A stretch of DNA of 64,000 nucleotides from Isoetes taiwanensis (GCA_021234155.1 JAJEKV010000056.1:3269330-3333329), one strand, 5' to 3'; numbered from the stretch's first letter, positions 42,814-54,473 are shown. Notes: a model not told the origin generated them from the sequence alone. Numbers and translations are program-made.

Positions 42814-44478
42814 TGTGGCGTTCGGCCACGATATCGCCCGGATCGTATACCGCATCTTTGCCACGCCGCAGCGTTACCGCGCCCCTCCGGTGGCGTGTGC
42901 GCTAAGCGCCAGAGCGTGAGTAGCCCTAGGGGGGCAACTTGCCAGAAATATGTGCAACTATTAATGTGCACATTTTCCAATGTACACATTAATGGGGCAC
43001 ACATTTACAAGTGGACACTTCATGCCAAGTGGGCCACACCCATAGGTGCAATTAATGTGCACATTTTCCAATGTACACATTAATGTGGGCACACATTTCC
43101 ATGTGTGCACATTTGGCCACCTAGCCCTTAAAGGCAAGTGGGCCCATTTCCAATTATCCCACATGCCAAAGGGATAATTGGAAACCCTAGCCAACCCCTT
43201 GTCTATATAGGGTAGGAAACCCTAACTAGCCCAATTTTCGATTTTAGGGGCTTTAGAACTGCTTTTGGGCTGCCTCAACAGCCAAAACCGCATCCCGCAT
43301 CACTGGGAGAATTGCATCCTTAGTTTCCCTTGATTCGAGCGTCTCAGCAGGATGGTCGAGCTCAGGTCAGGAGGAGCCCCTCAAGGATCAGGTATTTGGC
43401 CAATTAGATAGTCTAAACCCTATTTTAGTCATTGAATCAGTAGGTTTAGCCTATTAGATTGCCCATAGCAGCCCTCTAGATCTCTAGATAGCAGATCCTA
43501 ACTAAAGAACCTAACTCTATGTTGTAGATTAGATCTAGTTCTTTAGTTCTCTGTGAAGTATATGGATGATGCATCTCTATGAACTCCTTGTATTGGGAAG
43601 GGAGGTAGAGACCTAAAGCTTTGTAGTTGATGCTCCTAGAGTAGCCTCTCTAGCACACTGTAGATTCGGCCTGTGCGCAAGAGCCACACCGGGATGTGGG
43701 TGAAGGGGCCAGACTGGCTGAGAAGGAGGTTCATGTCCTGACTCTTGAACGGTTCCTCTGGTGTGTAAGGCCTACCGGGAACCATTGTGGCTAGGTCCAA
43801 TGGCTTGCCACTGCGTGCGGGCAAGGCATGGGCTCGACACCCGTGAGGTGGTGTTCACCTTCCAGTGGGTTCAGTCGAATACGGGCAGTGGCCCTCTAGT
43901 CACCTTGAGTCAGCATGTAGATCTCTGGAGGGAGTGATCCCTACCTGCCCCATCGGAACTGGGAAGATGAGCCCAGGAATAGCCCTCTTGGCTATGCATC
44001 CGGCGGGCTACAGTCAGGTCCCGACACTTTTCAGACCACTCTGCAAAGTGTGCACAGGAGGGGCGGATGGAGTGGACAACCCTAAGCCATGTTCATATGC
44101 CAGCCAAATCCATTGCCATGAATTCTGTCTGCAATGAACTCTGGAGACCCAAGCCGTCAGTCATCCCTTTGAGTCTGAGCCTTGGGTAGGATCCCCTATG
44201 TGATGTGCTGATCTTTGCCTATGCAGATATGTGGAGGACCATCCTTCGTGATGGTCATATGATGTTGATGTATGTGCTACTGACATGTATGTTTATGCTT
44301 CCGCAGCTAGGTAGGCCCTGAGGGAGACGGGGTGCAATGACCCTTCCACTCTTCCCACTGGAACCCGTCACGGTTGCAGTGTCATGTGGAGGGCCCTGTA
44401 TTAGCATGGAGCTGGTATGGGGGATGAACTCCTGTTTGTATACGGTGAGTGCACCGTATACGAGTAGGGGACGTCACA
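42814..44478 (+). repeat. Element IV 3' LTR
   Basis: 1665 bp, ends GGGGACGTCACA, followed by the GTGGG duplication. Same hairpins and TATA box as the 5' LTR. Confidence 0.92.
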
Positions 44479-44592
44479 GTGGGGGGAGGACCCACTTCAG
44501 CAATGTAAAGTGGTGGGGGCAGGACCCATCTGGGTGTGTTGTAAAGTGTCACATGTCCGATAGGACGCTGCCTTGTGGCGTGACGTTAAAAT

Positions 44593-44612
44593 CTCTTCTT
44601 CTTCTTCTTCTT

Positions 44613-44642
<30 letters not shown>
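44593..44642. repeat. (CTT)n microsatellite, about 16 units
   Basis: Uninterrupted CTT units; reverse-strand ORFs over it are poly-Arg artefacts. Confidence 0.95.
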
Positions 44643-44643
<1 letters not shown>

Positions 44644-44649
44644 AAAAAA

Positions 44650-46315
44650 ACTGAAGTCTAATATTTCTGGGCTGAGGACAGACGTGGGGTCGACACGTGT
44701 GCTTATATTGCATTTCTAAATTCAAGAAAAAAAAAACCCAAAGATGCCACGTTTTTGTTGTTATCTCCTTTGAATGAATCCGCTCCGTCGAATGCTCAAT
44801 GCTCTGATCTCCACTTCCTCTGCGCCATTCCGACGAGCTCTGCTGCAATAGAAGGCGGGATTACTTTGCCTGGAAGCAAAATCTGGATGCAGGGATTATT
44901 TGCTTGGAAGCAAAGTCTTCAATATTTCTGAGTCTGCCAGCTTTGCGCCATTCATCCGTGAAGCGAGGTCTGGCTATGGCGAATCCGGGTCTGTCCTAGA
45001 TTGAGCGGAGGGAAGCGCCACTTGCAGAGACTAAATTTGGTGGTTTGGTTTTGGAAAATTGCACCGCTGCAAGGGAAGAGCTTCTGGCGCCATATCCGCC
45101 CCTTCTGATCATAGGGTTTCGCCATAGCTGCAGTTGCCTATTTTCTCTACGCTGCCAGAGATGGCCTGAGCAGGTAAATATCAAACGACCAAAAAGTCTT
45201 GCTTTGCTTTAAGAACTATGCCATTAGCAAAATAGAGGTCCCCTTGCACATCAGTGGCCTCGCACAGTGGCAAGATCATATTTGAAGTCTACCTGTAGGT
45301 TTGAATTCATATGCAGGAAAGATGAATTTATCCCAAATTTGGCGCTGGCATCAGTGGAATATATGGTGCCATCTTTTGTCACAGGAAGCTCATCAGCCAA
45401 TCTGCAGATTGCAGGGCATTATTGACGATTCTACGGGACGAATCCTTCTGCCTGCTCGAATTGGGGCCAAATACAAAATGCATACCCCTTTGCTTCCCAA
45501 AAATCATTCCGGCATAAACTCTGGCTTTTAAAATTGTCACAAAGCCGTGAGGTAAGCAGGATATCACCAAGTATGGCCGCCGCGAACTCTTATATCATTA
45601 ACATGCTGTCTTATTTGCTATAACCTCTCCTGGAATGGCGATCACGAAGGTACTGCCCAAGTGCCCTTGAATGTATGGCCAAGCTTCTCGAAACCAGCTA
45701 ACATATTGGTCATTTGTTGTTCTGTTCCTATCCAAGAAATTGGTCTTCTTGCATGTTTCCAAGACATCCGCTTGATCAACAATTTTATAAGGAGCGACCA
45801 GACTTCCAGGGTAACTGAAACCACCTCTGGAGTAGTAATGGAATGCAAATTTTTGAGAAATCGTAGCAGCCTGCAGATGTGCCAGGGCCTAGGCGTGTAG
45901 AAGATCTCAAAGCATTTGCAATGCAGCTGCTCAAAAGATAGATGAAGGGGATAAACACCCCTGCGAGCCCCCCTACTACAGATAAACCCGGGGAAGGGAT
46001 GTTTTTATCCCCTTTAACTGGCAGAATCCAAAATAACATGAGCCATAACATGAATCCAAAATTCCAGACTCATGTTACCAACAGAGTATCCAAATTTTGG
46101 CTGGATAACAACAAATTTCTGCACCGACATTACCGTTCAGCAAATCGGATTTGCTCCAGGATTGCTTCGCATTATTGATTTTCCCTTGCAATTTGTCAGT
46201 TTTCAGCTCAATTGCTGCTGTTTTTTTGCAATCTGAAACACATTCAAGAGCTTAGACAGCATGAGAAGCGCACTATCAACTTTAAACCTGAGTAAATGAG
46301 CATCCAATTGAAAGG
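44650..46315. other. Unassigned intergenic stretch
   Basis: Only short ORFs. The minus strand near 45380-45850 (for example ISWIGTEQQMTNMLAGFEKL and LKARVYAGMIFGKQRGMHF) might be an old pseudogene, but I cannot name a family. Confidence 0.3.
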
Positions 46316-46750
46316 TTTGGGATAGTCTTACCCTGGTTTGGGGGATCCCGGAGGGAAATGGGATCCCCTCCTCCGGGATCCCCACGCGAGATCCCCTCCT
46401 CCGGGATCCCACAGTTAACTGCGTAGTTAACGCCTTACTGCGCAGTTTCGGCTATTTTTTTTACTGGATTGGAGCGAGGCCAGTGCAGTGGCGCTCGTTC
46501 TGCTTCCTCCTTTGCATCTACGTGATCCCCTTGCCCTCCCGATTCCGATCAGCTACGAACTGATGCGATGCGATTCGGTGCCGGATCGAGGGAGAAAATC
46601 CCACAGCAAGTTTGCCCCAAAAATCCCTATAAGGGCCAGGATTTTTGCGCACCGGGGATCCTGTCCTCCGGGATCACACCTCTTGGGTATCCCGTCCTCC
46701 GGTATCACCCCTCCGGGATCCCCCAAACCAGGGTAAAACTATCCCGCGCC
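46316..46750. mobile_element. MITE of 435 bp with about 36-bp terminal inverted repeats
   Basis: Left GGGATAGTCTTACCCTGG (46319 on) and right CCAGGGTAAAACTATCCC (to 46744) are inverted, continuing inwards through TTTGGGGGATCCCGGAGG. TGAAAGG flanks both sides (46309-46315, 46751-46757), a possible target duplication. CCTCCGGGATC units are repeated near both ends. Confidence 0.75.
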
Positions 46751-46759
46751 TGAAAGGCA

Positions 46760-47240
46760 ATTGAAAAGGTGGAATAGCAATTCTCCATTATTTTGCCAAA
46801 TAAATAATGGATTGATGATGTTCGGTACATTAACCACTCCATTTCATGTACAAAATTATTCTGTGTCCCAACATGCCGCTAATGGCATAAACTGAGGCCT
46901 CCCTTTACCTTCACATGGTATGGCATTTCACCGTAAATTGATTAATTTGACCCAGTAAACAAGTGAGGTGATGGGGCTTTTAGATTGATTTTAGATTGAC
47001 CAATGTAAAAAATGCAAAAATACCCCAAACGTCTGGAACTCCAGCAATGCAAAACCATCAAAAATGGCATTGAGCAACATCTTCGTAATGAGTGAAGGAA
47101 TTGATCATTCTCAAAAAGTAGCCCTTGATCTTACACAATTGGGTGATCAAAAGGGCTTTGAATATAAGCCTTTAGATTATCATTATTAAGATCTAATCTT
47201 AACCAATCAACAACTTCAACATTGAAATGGCATTTCCCTT
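46760..47240. other. AT-rich spacer
   Basis: Nothing recognisable. Confidence 0.4.
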
Positions 47241-47249
47241 TAGTTAATA

Positions 47250-47416
47250 AGGGACGCTTCACATGTCACCGGCAAAAACTTGCCGGACGTCAAGCCGTTG
47301 GAGACGCTCAGCTGTAAACTGCTCCAGCAGTTCGTGGACGAACGGCTCAACGTCAAACCGGCCGTCTCAAATGAATTGCATGTGAATACAGAAAAATTTA
47401 CATGTGAGGCGCCTCT
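47250..47416. mobile_element. Possible short MITE
   Basis: GGGACGCTTCACATGT at the left and ACATGTGAGGCGCCTC at the right are an imperfect inverted pair about 165 bp apart. The interior has GACG/CGTC-rich inverted sequence (CCGTTGGAGACG; CGTCAAACCGG). Target duplication is unclear. Confidence 0.35.
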
Positions 47417-47644
47417 AAGGGTTTATTTAAATGTTATTCTTAAACACAACATAGAGTAGCATTGTCTAACTCGATGCTCGCAATGTGAATCTCAGTTTTT
47501 GAACCCCATTTTGAGATGCTCAAAATTACACTATTTTCTTCAATATGAAGGCAAAGCATCATGGTTTGAGATGAGAATTATTTTCACACTAGTTCCAACT
47601 TGACACAAACTCCCCTATAATAGACTTAGGAAAAGAGAAATGTT

Positions 47645-47666
47645 CGCGGCGGCCTTGGCCGCCGCG
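47645..47666. repeat. Perfect GC-rich palindrome
   Basis: CGCGGCGGCC, two T, then GGCCGCCGCG in otherwise AT-rich DNA, 12 bp before the minisatellite. Confidence 0.8.
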
Positions 47667-47677
47667 ATAAATTTCTT

Positions 47678-47790
47678 GTAACCATTAACCATTAAAAACA
47701 TTATAACCATTAACCATTAACCATTAAAACCATTATAACCATATATAACCATAAAAAACATTTAAAACCATTAAAATATTGGAACCATTG
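47678..47790. repeat. AACCATTAAAAACAT minisatellite, second locus
   Basis: Same sequence type and orientation as 30900-31085: units of AACCATTAACCATT and AAAAACATTATAACCAT. Confidence 0.85.
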
Positions 47791-47894
47791 AAAACATCTT
47801 TGTGCCCACGTGGTGCCTCGTCAGCGACCGCTGACATAGCCACGTCAGCAATCCGGACACCCACGGCATGGCCCACACGTGAGAGGGTGTCATA

Positions 47895-48378
47895 ATGGCA
47901 CTTTATCGAGGTTCGAGGGTGCAGCCAGAAATAACTGCACCCTCTTCCTCTTCCTCCGCGACCCATTCATCCTCCCCATATTCTTTCTCTGTTCTGTTTT
48001 CTATTCCATCTCTGGAGCTCCCTCTTGGTGATCCATCTATTCACTCAATTCCGACGTCTTCTTATGACAGCAGCTTGGTCGACGGATCGCGACGCATCCA
48101 GCGCCGAGTTTTTCGCGCAGTTTGAGTGTTCGAGCGGCCAATATTGCCTTAGAAGAAAGTGAGGTTCTTCTCTGTAAGTTTTTAGCTTCTTTTACTGATT
48201 CTTTTTAGTTTTCTGTAAGTTCTTTACTGCACTCTTACTTATATTCTTTTATTAGAGGTTCTTACTATCCCCTGATACAATTTCCAGCCCAACAAATCCC
48301 TATTCTCGCTTTGCAAACGCCTGTTCAAACATGGAATCAAACGTGGAAGCTTCCTCCTCATCCAGCAAATCTGTCGGG
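47895..48378 (+). other. Possible 5' exon(s) of the palindrome-region gene
   Basis: A CT-rich stretch like a plant 5' UTR (47930-48060) is followed by an ATG at 48331 opening MESNVEASSSSSKSVG and a donor-like GGTATG at 48377. The following T-rich stretch ends TTGTACAG at 48540, but the sequence after it soon meets a stop. Evidence is weak. Confidence 0.25.
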
Positions 48379-48805
48379 TATGTTTTTTTAATATGTTCTC
48401 TTTTGTCTCCATTGTTTCACTCTATTTCACATCTATTCACTGTTTTCTGTTTTGCTTTTGTTTTGTTTTCTGTTTTGTTTTCTGTTTTCTGTTTTTCTTT
48501 CCTTCTTCTTAGTTTTTGTTTAATTGAATACCTTGTACAGGCATAAGTAAGACTAGTGGTAAGACTAGTGACAAGCAACCGAATTAGGAATCCTTAGAGA
48601 CAGGTGATAGGAAGAAAAAAATTGCAGAGCAGTAACAGAACATTACTATGAATGATTCACAACAGAAATTGCAAAACTTTCTATGAATGTTTCATAACAG
48701 AACATAACTATGAATGAATGTTTCTAACGAACTAAGAACAGGAATTGCCTTACAGAAATTGCAAATCTTTCTAACTCACAGAATATCCTCCCTTGCAGGA
48801 AAGCT

Positions 48806-49546
48806 TTCTCGACTCGCGAGTCGAGAATGCCTCAGCTTGCCAACAATCTAGGAAGTACAATCCTTCTTCTCGACTTGCGAGTCGAGAATTTCTCGACTCG
48901 CGAGGCGAGAACAGGGAGTGTACACCCTGGACTGTTGGCTGGTTGAGGCAATCTCGAATCGCGAGTCGAGAATGCAGACAGCTACCCAACGTCTTTCTAG
49001 TCCTCGAAAGCCTGCTGCAGCCTTTGTGCATTCTCGACTCGCGAGTCGAGAATGTCATACCCAGCCAATGCCCCTGTGTCCGGTCGCAGGTGCCTCCACC
49101 CAGTCTGAGCCACTCTCATTCGGACCATCTTCATTGAATATTGTGAAGGGAAGTGGCTCCGACTGGGTGGAGGCCTCAGCGACTAACCACAGACGTGCTG
49201 GCTGCTTTCTCGACTCGTAAGTCGAGAAGACTTGCTAGTCTTACACACAGCAATGCCGGGACCTTAAACCACATCTACCTTTGATCAGCCCAAGCTCCAG
49301 GGCATTCATCTGTGTCTTGTCTGAGGTGCCTCTAGCCTGTCTGAGCTACTCTCCTTCGAACCATCTTCCTCGAATATTTTGAGACAAGCATCCTGAAGAC
49401 TTGCTGACTGCTTTCTCGACTCGTGAGTCGAGAACACCCGCTAGTCACACATACACACAGCAATGTAACTAACCACAGGGAAATGCCTTTTTGAGGCGAG
49501 CATCCTGAATGCGTGCTGGCTGATTTCTCGACTCGTGAGTCGAGAA
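48806..49546. repeat. Palindrome cluster 1 (eight copies)
   Basis: TTCTCGACTCG followed by its own complement (22 bp, often extended to GGCTTTCTCG...) occurs at 48806, 48867, 48890, 48951, 49031, 49207, 49423 and 49525, with one- or two-base changes. Confidence 0.92.
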
Positions 49547-49740
49547 GACCCGCTAGTCTCACACACAGCAATGCCGGCTCGAGTGCATTCTTCTGTGTCT
49601 TGTCCCAGGTGCCTCCAGACAGTCTGAGCCACTCTCCTTCGAACTATCTTCCTCGAATATTGCGAAGGGAAGTGGCCCTGACTGTCTGGAGGCCTCTGGG
49701 TCTAACCACAGGGGAATGTATTTGAACAGCATCCCTAAGG
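49083..49740. repeat. Three imperfect tandem units with internal hairpin
   Basis: Units begin with AGGTGCCTCCA or AGGTGCCTCTA near 49089, 49325 and 49608 and contain GTCTGAGCCACTCTC..TTCG. In units 1 and 3 the opposite arm AAGTGGCTCCGACTGGGTGG / AAGTGGCCCTGACTGTCTGG follows, giving a long hairpin. Units 1 and 2 are followed by a copy of the palindrome. Confidence 0.75.
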
Positions 49741-49901
49741 AGTGCTGGGGGCTTTCTCGATGCACATGGACCTGTTCGCGAGTTACTCCCATCTATTGTA
49801 TCCTTGCCGAGCATCTCTCAACGACGAGAGTATGTTTCATCTCTCGACGCTGAAATAGGAAACAATAAACGGTCGAACTCGAGAGCAGTTCCATGTTCTA
49901 T

Positions 49902-50183
49902 TCACTCTAGCATGGCTAACAAGCATTCAAATAAAATAATGAAACAAGCATCTCTGAAACTCATCTCTTCTCGCAAGAACTCCTTGGGCCATTGAATCAC
50001 AAATCCCGTAGCCTCTCCGAGAGTCTTCGCTTCTTCTGTTGGCCTTATCAGCAATGCATCCGCATCAAAAACTTGTATCAAAGCGATTCTCGTGTATCCC
50101 TCTTCCATGGCGCTGCAGTGAAGAGTTCCCGTGTCCTGCAGCTCATCTCCGGTTGCTACCTTAGCCCCATGCACATCGATCAA
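49902..50183 (-). pseudogene. DUF8039-like transposon domain fragment
   Basis: The minus-strand ORF reads GAKVATGDELQDTGTLHC, VFDADALLIRPTEEAKTLGE and ATGFVIQWPKEFL. This follows the pattern of the DUF8039-type domain of plant En/Spm-like transposon proteins (VA.G.V ... DALL.RP...TLGDA.G..I.WPK). The same domain type begins the gene at 28010-30876. Only this fragment was recognised here. Confidence 0.6.
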
Positions 50184-50602
50184 ATCACCTAGTTTTAAAA
50201 AGAGACGCAGTTAGAACTAGACAGAGAGTAAATCGCTGTTAGGAGCTTACAGCATCGTGGCGCCATCCATGAACTTGCTCACAATCGATCTCCGCCTCCA
50301 GTTGCTGTGCGCCCCGAAGTCGCCAATGCTGCAGTAAAACTAAGTGCCCAAAAATCTCCACTGCGCTCACTATACTTAGTCCCTGGAAATGAATCCATTT
50401 CGAACTGGTGTTTGAGCGTGCTAAAGTTGGCCGTGCTGTACCCTTAGCCCACTTTTTTGCCTTGAATGATTGTATGTCCTTAATTTCAAATTTAAGAACA
50501 CGCCCGACCTTTTTTACGTGCAGTCCTAAAATCCCCAAGGCCCGGAAGAGGCTCAATTTACAAGGGAATTCGAGCAGCAAGAGGATGCGGGGGCATACAA
50601 AG

Positions 50603-53600
50603 ATGACGACTCCATCGAAGAAGCGAGCCGCCGGAGCGGATGCGGGTTCAAGCAGAACCAAGAAAGGAAAGACAGGGACTCCAGGTGAGCTCTGAATTTT
50701 GTGTTCGATTCATCCACCTTTTCTGATTCATCCTTGTGTCTTGCAATATTCACTGTGGAGACGCTAGTGATCACTGGCAGAACTCCATTCTTCGTTATCG
50801 AGGGATTGGAGACAGAGCTACTTGAAACACCTGCAGATTCTTGGTGGTATGTCGAAGTTTCAACAAGTGGGAAGGAGAAAGATCTGTTCCTGTGGCAAAG
50901 GGATAAGAAGAGTTTCGGCGACAAGTACAAGAAGGTCGGTGTTGTGCTCTCCGTTGCTGCGCCAGATTCAAAACATCTGACATTGTATGTGGAAGACTGC
51001 CTGAAGGGTAAGTTCTATCACACGAAGAAGTTATCAGTATTCAATTAACTTCAATGAGCAAGGCCAAGGGGACCGACAAAAGGCCGGCACCTTTAAATTG
51101 TCAGAACCTTGGCTGGAAGGATCTGGAAGGGATGAAGGAGGCCGGAACCCTGACATCCAGAGAGCTTGGAATGGAGATTTTCAGGGTGAGGGAGAAGATG
51201 TTCAACACCGGAACTTTACGTCCAGCATGCTGAAGACTCTAAAGCACTCGACAGTTACTAAGGATGTAGTTCCGAAAGAAAAAACTCCAGACAGGACTGC
51301 AAGCCATGAAGCAGATGAGAGTACACGGGAGGATTCAGATGCTGATGAGGATGAAGAATTGGTCGATTCCCAATTCTTGGATCCAGATGAGCAGATAAGG
51401 AAATCACAGAGAGGGTCCCAGAAGATGGAGCGGCTGGCTCAGTATTATCCATTAGGGATTGGGCACAAGTTGGTGCTGGATATCAGACGCCTCAAGGTTT
51501 GCACTGGAGATGCCGTCTTGTTCAACCACAGGGAGTTTAATCCAGCACACATGCTGGAGATTCTGAACCTGATGGTGCGACATCCTGTTGCGGATCCAAT
51601 GCCTGCGGATGTCATACCATTCAGCAGATCGACCGGTGAGTTGTTCAGGTGGACCACTGAGGAAGACCTGAAGGGAAAAGACATCAGGTTTTGGGTTGTG
51701 GACGGGCAGCATTCAGTGATGGCAGCACAAGTATTGCAGATGGAAAAGAAAGTGCCGCAAAGGATCAAGGATAGATATTCCAAACGAGAGTGCAGAGTTC
51801 TCTCAGCGGACACGCCACCAACGGAGCTAGCCAGCATTAGCCACTGTCAGAATACAATAGCAGCAAGTGCCAGCTACATAAGGTAAATTACTGTCTCTGG
51901 TTTGGGGCTTTCTCGACTTGCGAGTCGACAAAGCCCCCCATCCTATGAGTTCTCGAGTTCCACTGGGGTTTCTCGACTCGCGAGTCGAGAAAGCCAGAGG
52001 AACACAGGAAAGCAGAGGATGCGGGGGCTTTCTCGACTCGAGAAAGCCCAGAGAAGTGAAGGAAATTAGAGGATGCGGGAGCTTTCTCGACTCGCGAGTC
52101 GAGAAAGCCAGAGACAAAGCGGGAAGAAGAGGACGAAGGGGCTTTCTCGACTCGCGAGTCGAGAAACTCCCTTCAATCTTATCCTTTCCTGTGCTCCTCT
52201 GACTTTCTCGACTCGCGAGTCGAGAAATCCCAGGGTAATAGAGAGAACATTAGAGATTAATGGTTGAAGAGTGACAGCATCGAGCCTTCCCAATCTTTCT
52301 TTCCCCGCCTCTTCGGGCAATGTCGCTTAGTTTATATCCTAAGTTGCATCGTTCGAAGAGGCGTGAAAGAAAAGATTTGGGAATGCGCGATGCTTTCACT
52401 CTGGCCTTCACTCTCCTTCTATGTTCTCTCCTCTCCTGTGGGTATTCTCGACTCGCGAGTCGAGAAAGCCAAAGGAAAAGGGGGAAGAAGAGGACGAATG
52501 GGGCTTTCTCGACTCGCGAGTCGAGAAAGTCCCTTGAATCTTTTCCTTTCCTGTGCTCCTCTGACTTTCTCGACTCGCGAGTCAAGAAACCCCAGGGTAA
52601 TAGAGAGAACATTAGAGATTAATGGTTGAAGAGGGAAAGCATCGAGCCTTCCCAATCTTTCTTTCCCCGCCTCTTCGGGCAATGTCGCTTAGTTTATATC
52701 CTAAGTTGCATCGTTCGAAGAGGCGTCAAAGCAAAGATTTGGGAATGCGCAATGCTTTCGCTCTGGCCTTGACTCTCCTTCTATGTTCTCTCCTCTCCTG
52801 TGGGTATTCTCGACTCGCGAGTCGAGAAAGTCCCTGCATCCTCCTATTCCTTGTTTCCCCCGGGTTTTAGGATATACTTTCATGCTCTGACATAGTTCCA
52901 TTTACTGAATGCAGCCCGTATCCTGACCAGATCATACACGCTCGGCAACAGTGGAAAGCATTCTCAGCGTCCTAAAGGAAACAGGGCTCCCTCGGATAAG
53001 TGGAAGACCTTCAAGAAACTCTGTAGATATGTTCTTCTGGAAAGCCAGGAAGATGATGAGGGAGAGGATGAAGATGAGAAGAAGAAGAGAACACCAAGAA
53101 AAGGCAGGGAATCTCTATCAGACCAATATGACCTCATTCTTAGCACTGAGGCAGTCTGGGAGAAATGGACTAAGATATGGGCTCTATGGACAAGAGGCAA
53201 GCTTAAGGACAGCAATGGAGACCAACCAGGCCGGACCCAAAGTTGTTCGACAAGCAATTCATGAAAAGGATACAGGGCCTGACGGACAAGGAAACGCTTG
53301 ATCTACAAGGCAGAATCCTGGATGGAACAATCCTGCTAAGGAAAAGTAGAAGTTCAAAAATGCAGGACGCAAAGGATTATGCCACAATCCTAAAGAGACG
53401 GCGTGCGTTGGAAGAAGGCATCACAGAGTTTTGCAATGTTGCCTCCAATGCATGCCATGATTTTGATTATTATAAGGAGAAGGCTGCGCTTGATGAGGAA
53501 GACATGAAGGAGTTGAACCGTCTATGTCAACCCTACATCAACACCAAGCTAATGCGTAACGTCAAAACCCTCCCCTTCCCTGAACATGCTTGGATTCGGG

Positions 53601-54473
53601 GTGGTCCCATTTAAGACCGATGATACCTCCCCTCCATTCCTGGTAACCTTGGGACACAAGGGTTTTGGTGGTCTGGAACTGGCTTCTGGGCCCGTGGCAC
53701 TGTTTGCCATGAATATGATCGAAGACCCCACCCTATTTTATGAAAAAGCTGACATTGAGCAGTGGTACAAGACGTGTCTGGACATGACCGAGCTGGATAC
53801 TTTTAGTTTCCTTATCTTTTGCATGCCAGGCAATCAGACAACTGTTGTGTCACAATGGGCAGCTGATATTAACTTCACCAACAAGATCTTGTATTCCATA
53901 TACAAGCTGGAACATGAGTGTAGACTTGGCCTGCCGAAGGCACCAAGTTTTGCCAATATAGTTTTGGTTTCGGTTTCAAGATCGGCTGCAGACCTGGACA
54001 AGTGGTGGCCATATGGTCTTGTATGGCAAAGAAAAATATTGTCAATGTCCTTGGTGTTCTCGGCCTTCCAGTTTTGAAGTTCAAGTTTGTTTGGGGAAAC
54101 GAAAGGGTCGAGCATGTATCAGACCTCGATCCAGCCATCACAAAGGGGAACCCTATTATGGTGAAAAGGCTGGACAGGGTTTATGAAGCATACCAGGACC
54201 TTAACAAACACACACGCTGATCATAGACGACTACGCCTACAAGTGCTATCATAACTCGCACAATACAATCATTGCCAAGAGTCATCGACCAGAAGAGTAT
54301 GAAACAGATAGGTGGTTGTCTTTCAATCTCGTTCCTATGTTGGCGGAATCCCTGTTTGCCATTCTTGTGGCCGATGTGATTAGGAACTATCCGAACCTCA
54401 AGGAGGTCGATCCAGAGAGCAGCGCGATCATGAAAGCTATGGACGACAAATATTATGGTGATCAAGAAGAGTG
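50603..54473 (+). CDS. ParB/DGQHR-like domain protein, intron-containing, frameshifted
   Basis: Exon 1 (50603-50684, basic MTTPSKKRAAG, donor CAG/GTGAGC) is followed by about 50760-51882 and 52915-54473, joined by an intron (51883-52914, AG/GTAAAT ... GCAG). Exon 2 has TPFFVIEGLETELLETPADS, an acidic stretch and then PADVIPFSRSTGELFRWTTE and IRFWVVDGQHSVMAAQVLQM, which has the DGQH.xxAA core of the ParB/Srx-DGQHR fold. Exon 3 starts PYPDQIIHARQQWKAF and runs through several frames (shifts near 52970, 53230, 53600, 54000, 54215) with TPRKGRESLSDQYDLILSTE, FKTDDTSPPFLVTLGHKGFG, WWPYG and DDYAYKCYHNSHNTIIAKSH, ending QEE at 54473. About 1050 residues. The fold is inferred from one motif; function unknown. 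It sits amid palindrome arrays. Confidence 0.55.
51905..52830. repeat. Palindrome cluster 2 within the intron: about 60-bp periodic array and a 360-bp duplication
   Basis: Copies start at 51910, 51970, 52030 (short form), 52084, 52144, 52205, 52445, 52506, 52567 and 52807, mostly 60-61 bp apart. Spacers are diverged copies of one sequence (AGAGGA.G.GGGGGCT), some in reverse orientation. A block of about 360 bp (52240-52466) is repeated at 52600-52828. Confidence 0.92.

Larger units (their letters stand above)
31121..44478 (+). mobile_element. LTR element IV: chromovirus with histone H3-like accessory gene
   Basis: Two 1665-bp LTRs (31121-32785, 42814-44478) start TGTG.CGTTC and end GACG.CACA, with the perfect duplication GTGGG at 31116-31120 and 44479-44483. 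The interior has two accessory cassettes (33.0-37.0 kb), then gag, protease, RT, RNase H, integrase and a chromodomain, in plus orientation. Many single-base shifts break the ORFs. It is inserted in older repeat-like DNA: TGTAAAG followed by GGTGGG occurs on both sides. Confidence 0.93.

Noticed and set aside
44549-44848. Minus-strand ORF rich in Arg
   Set aside because: It is the translation of the CTT microsatellite.
51905-52830. CRISPR-like array (palindromic repeats with regular spacers)
   Set aside because: The spacers are diverged copies of one another, some inverted, and the array lies in an intron of a plant gene, so it is a minisatellite.
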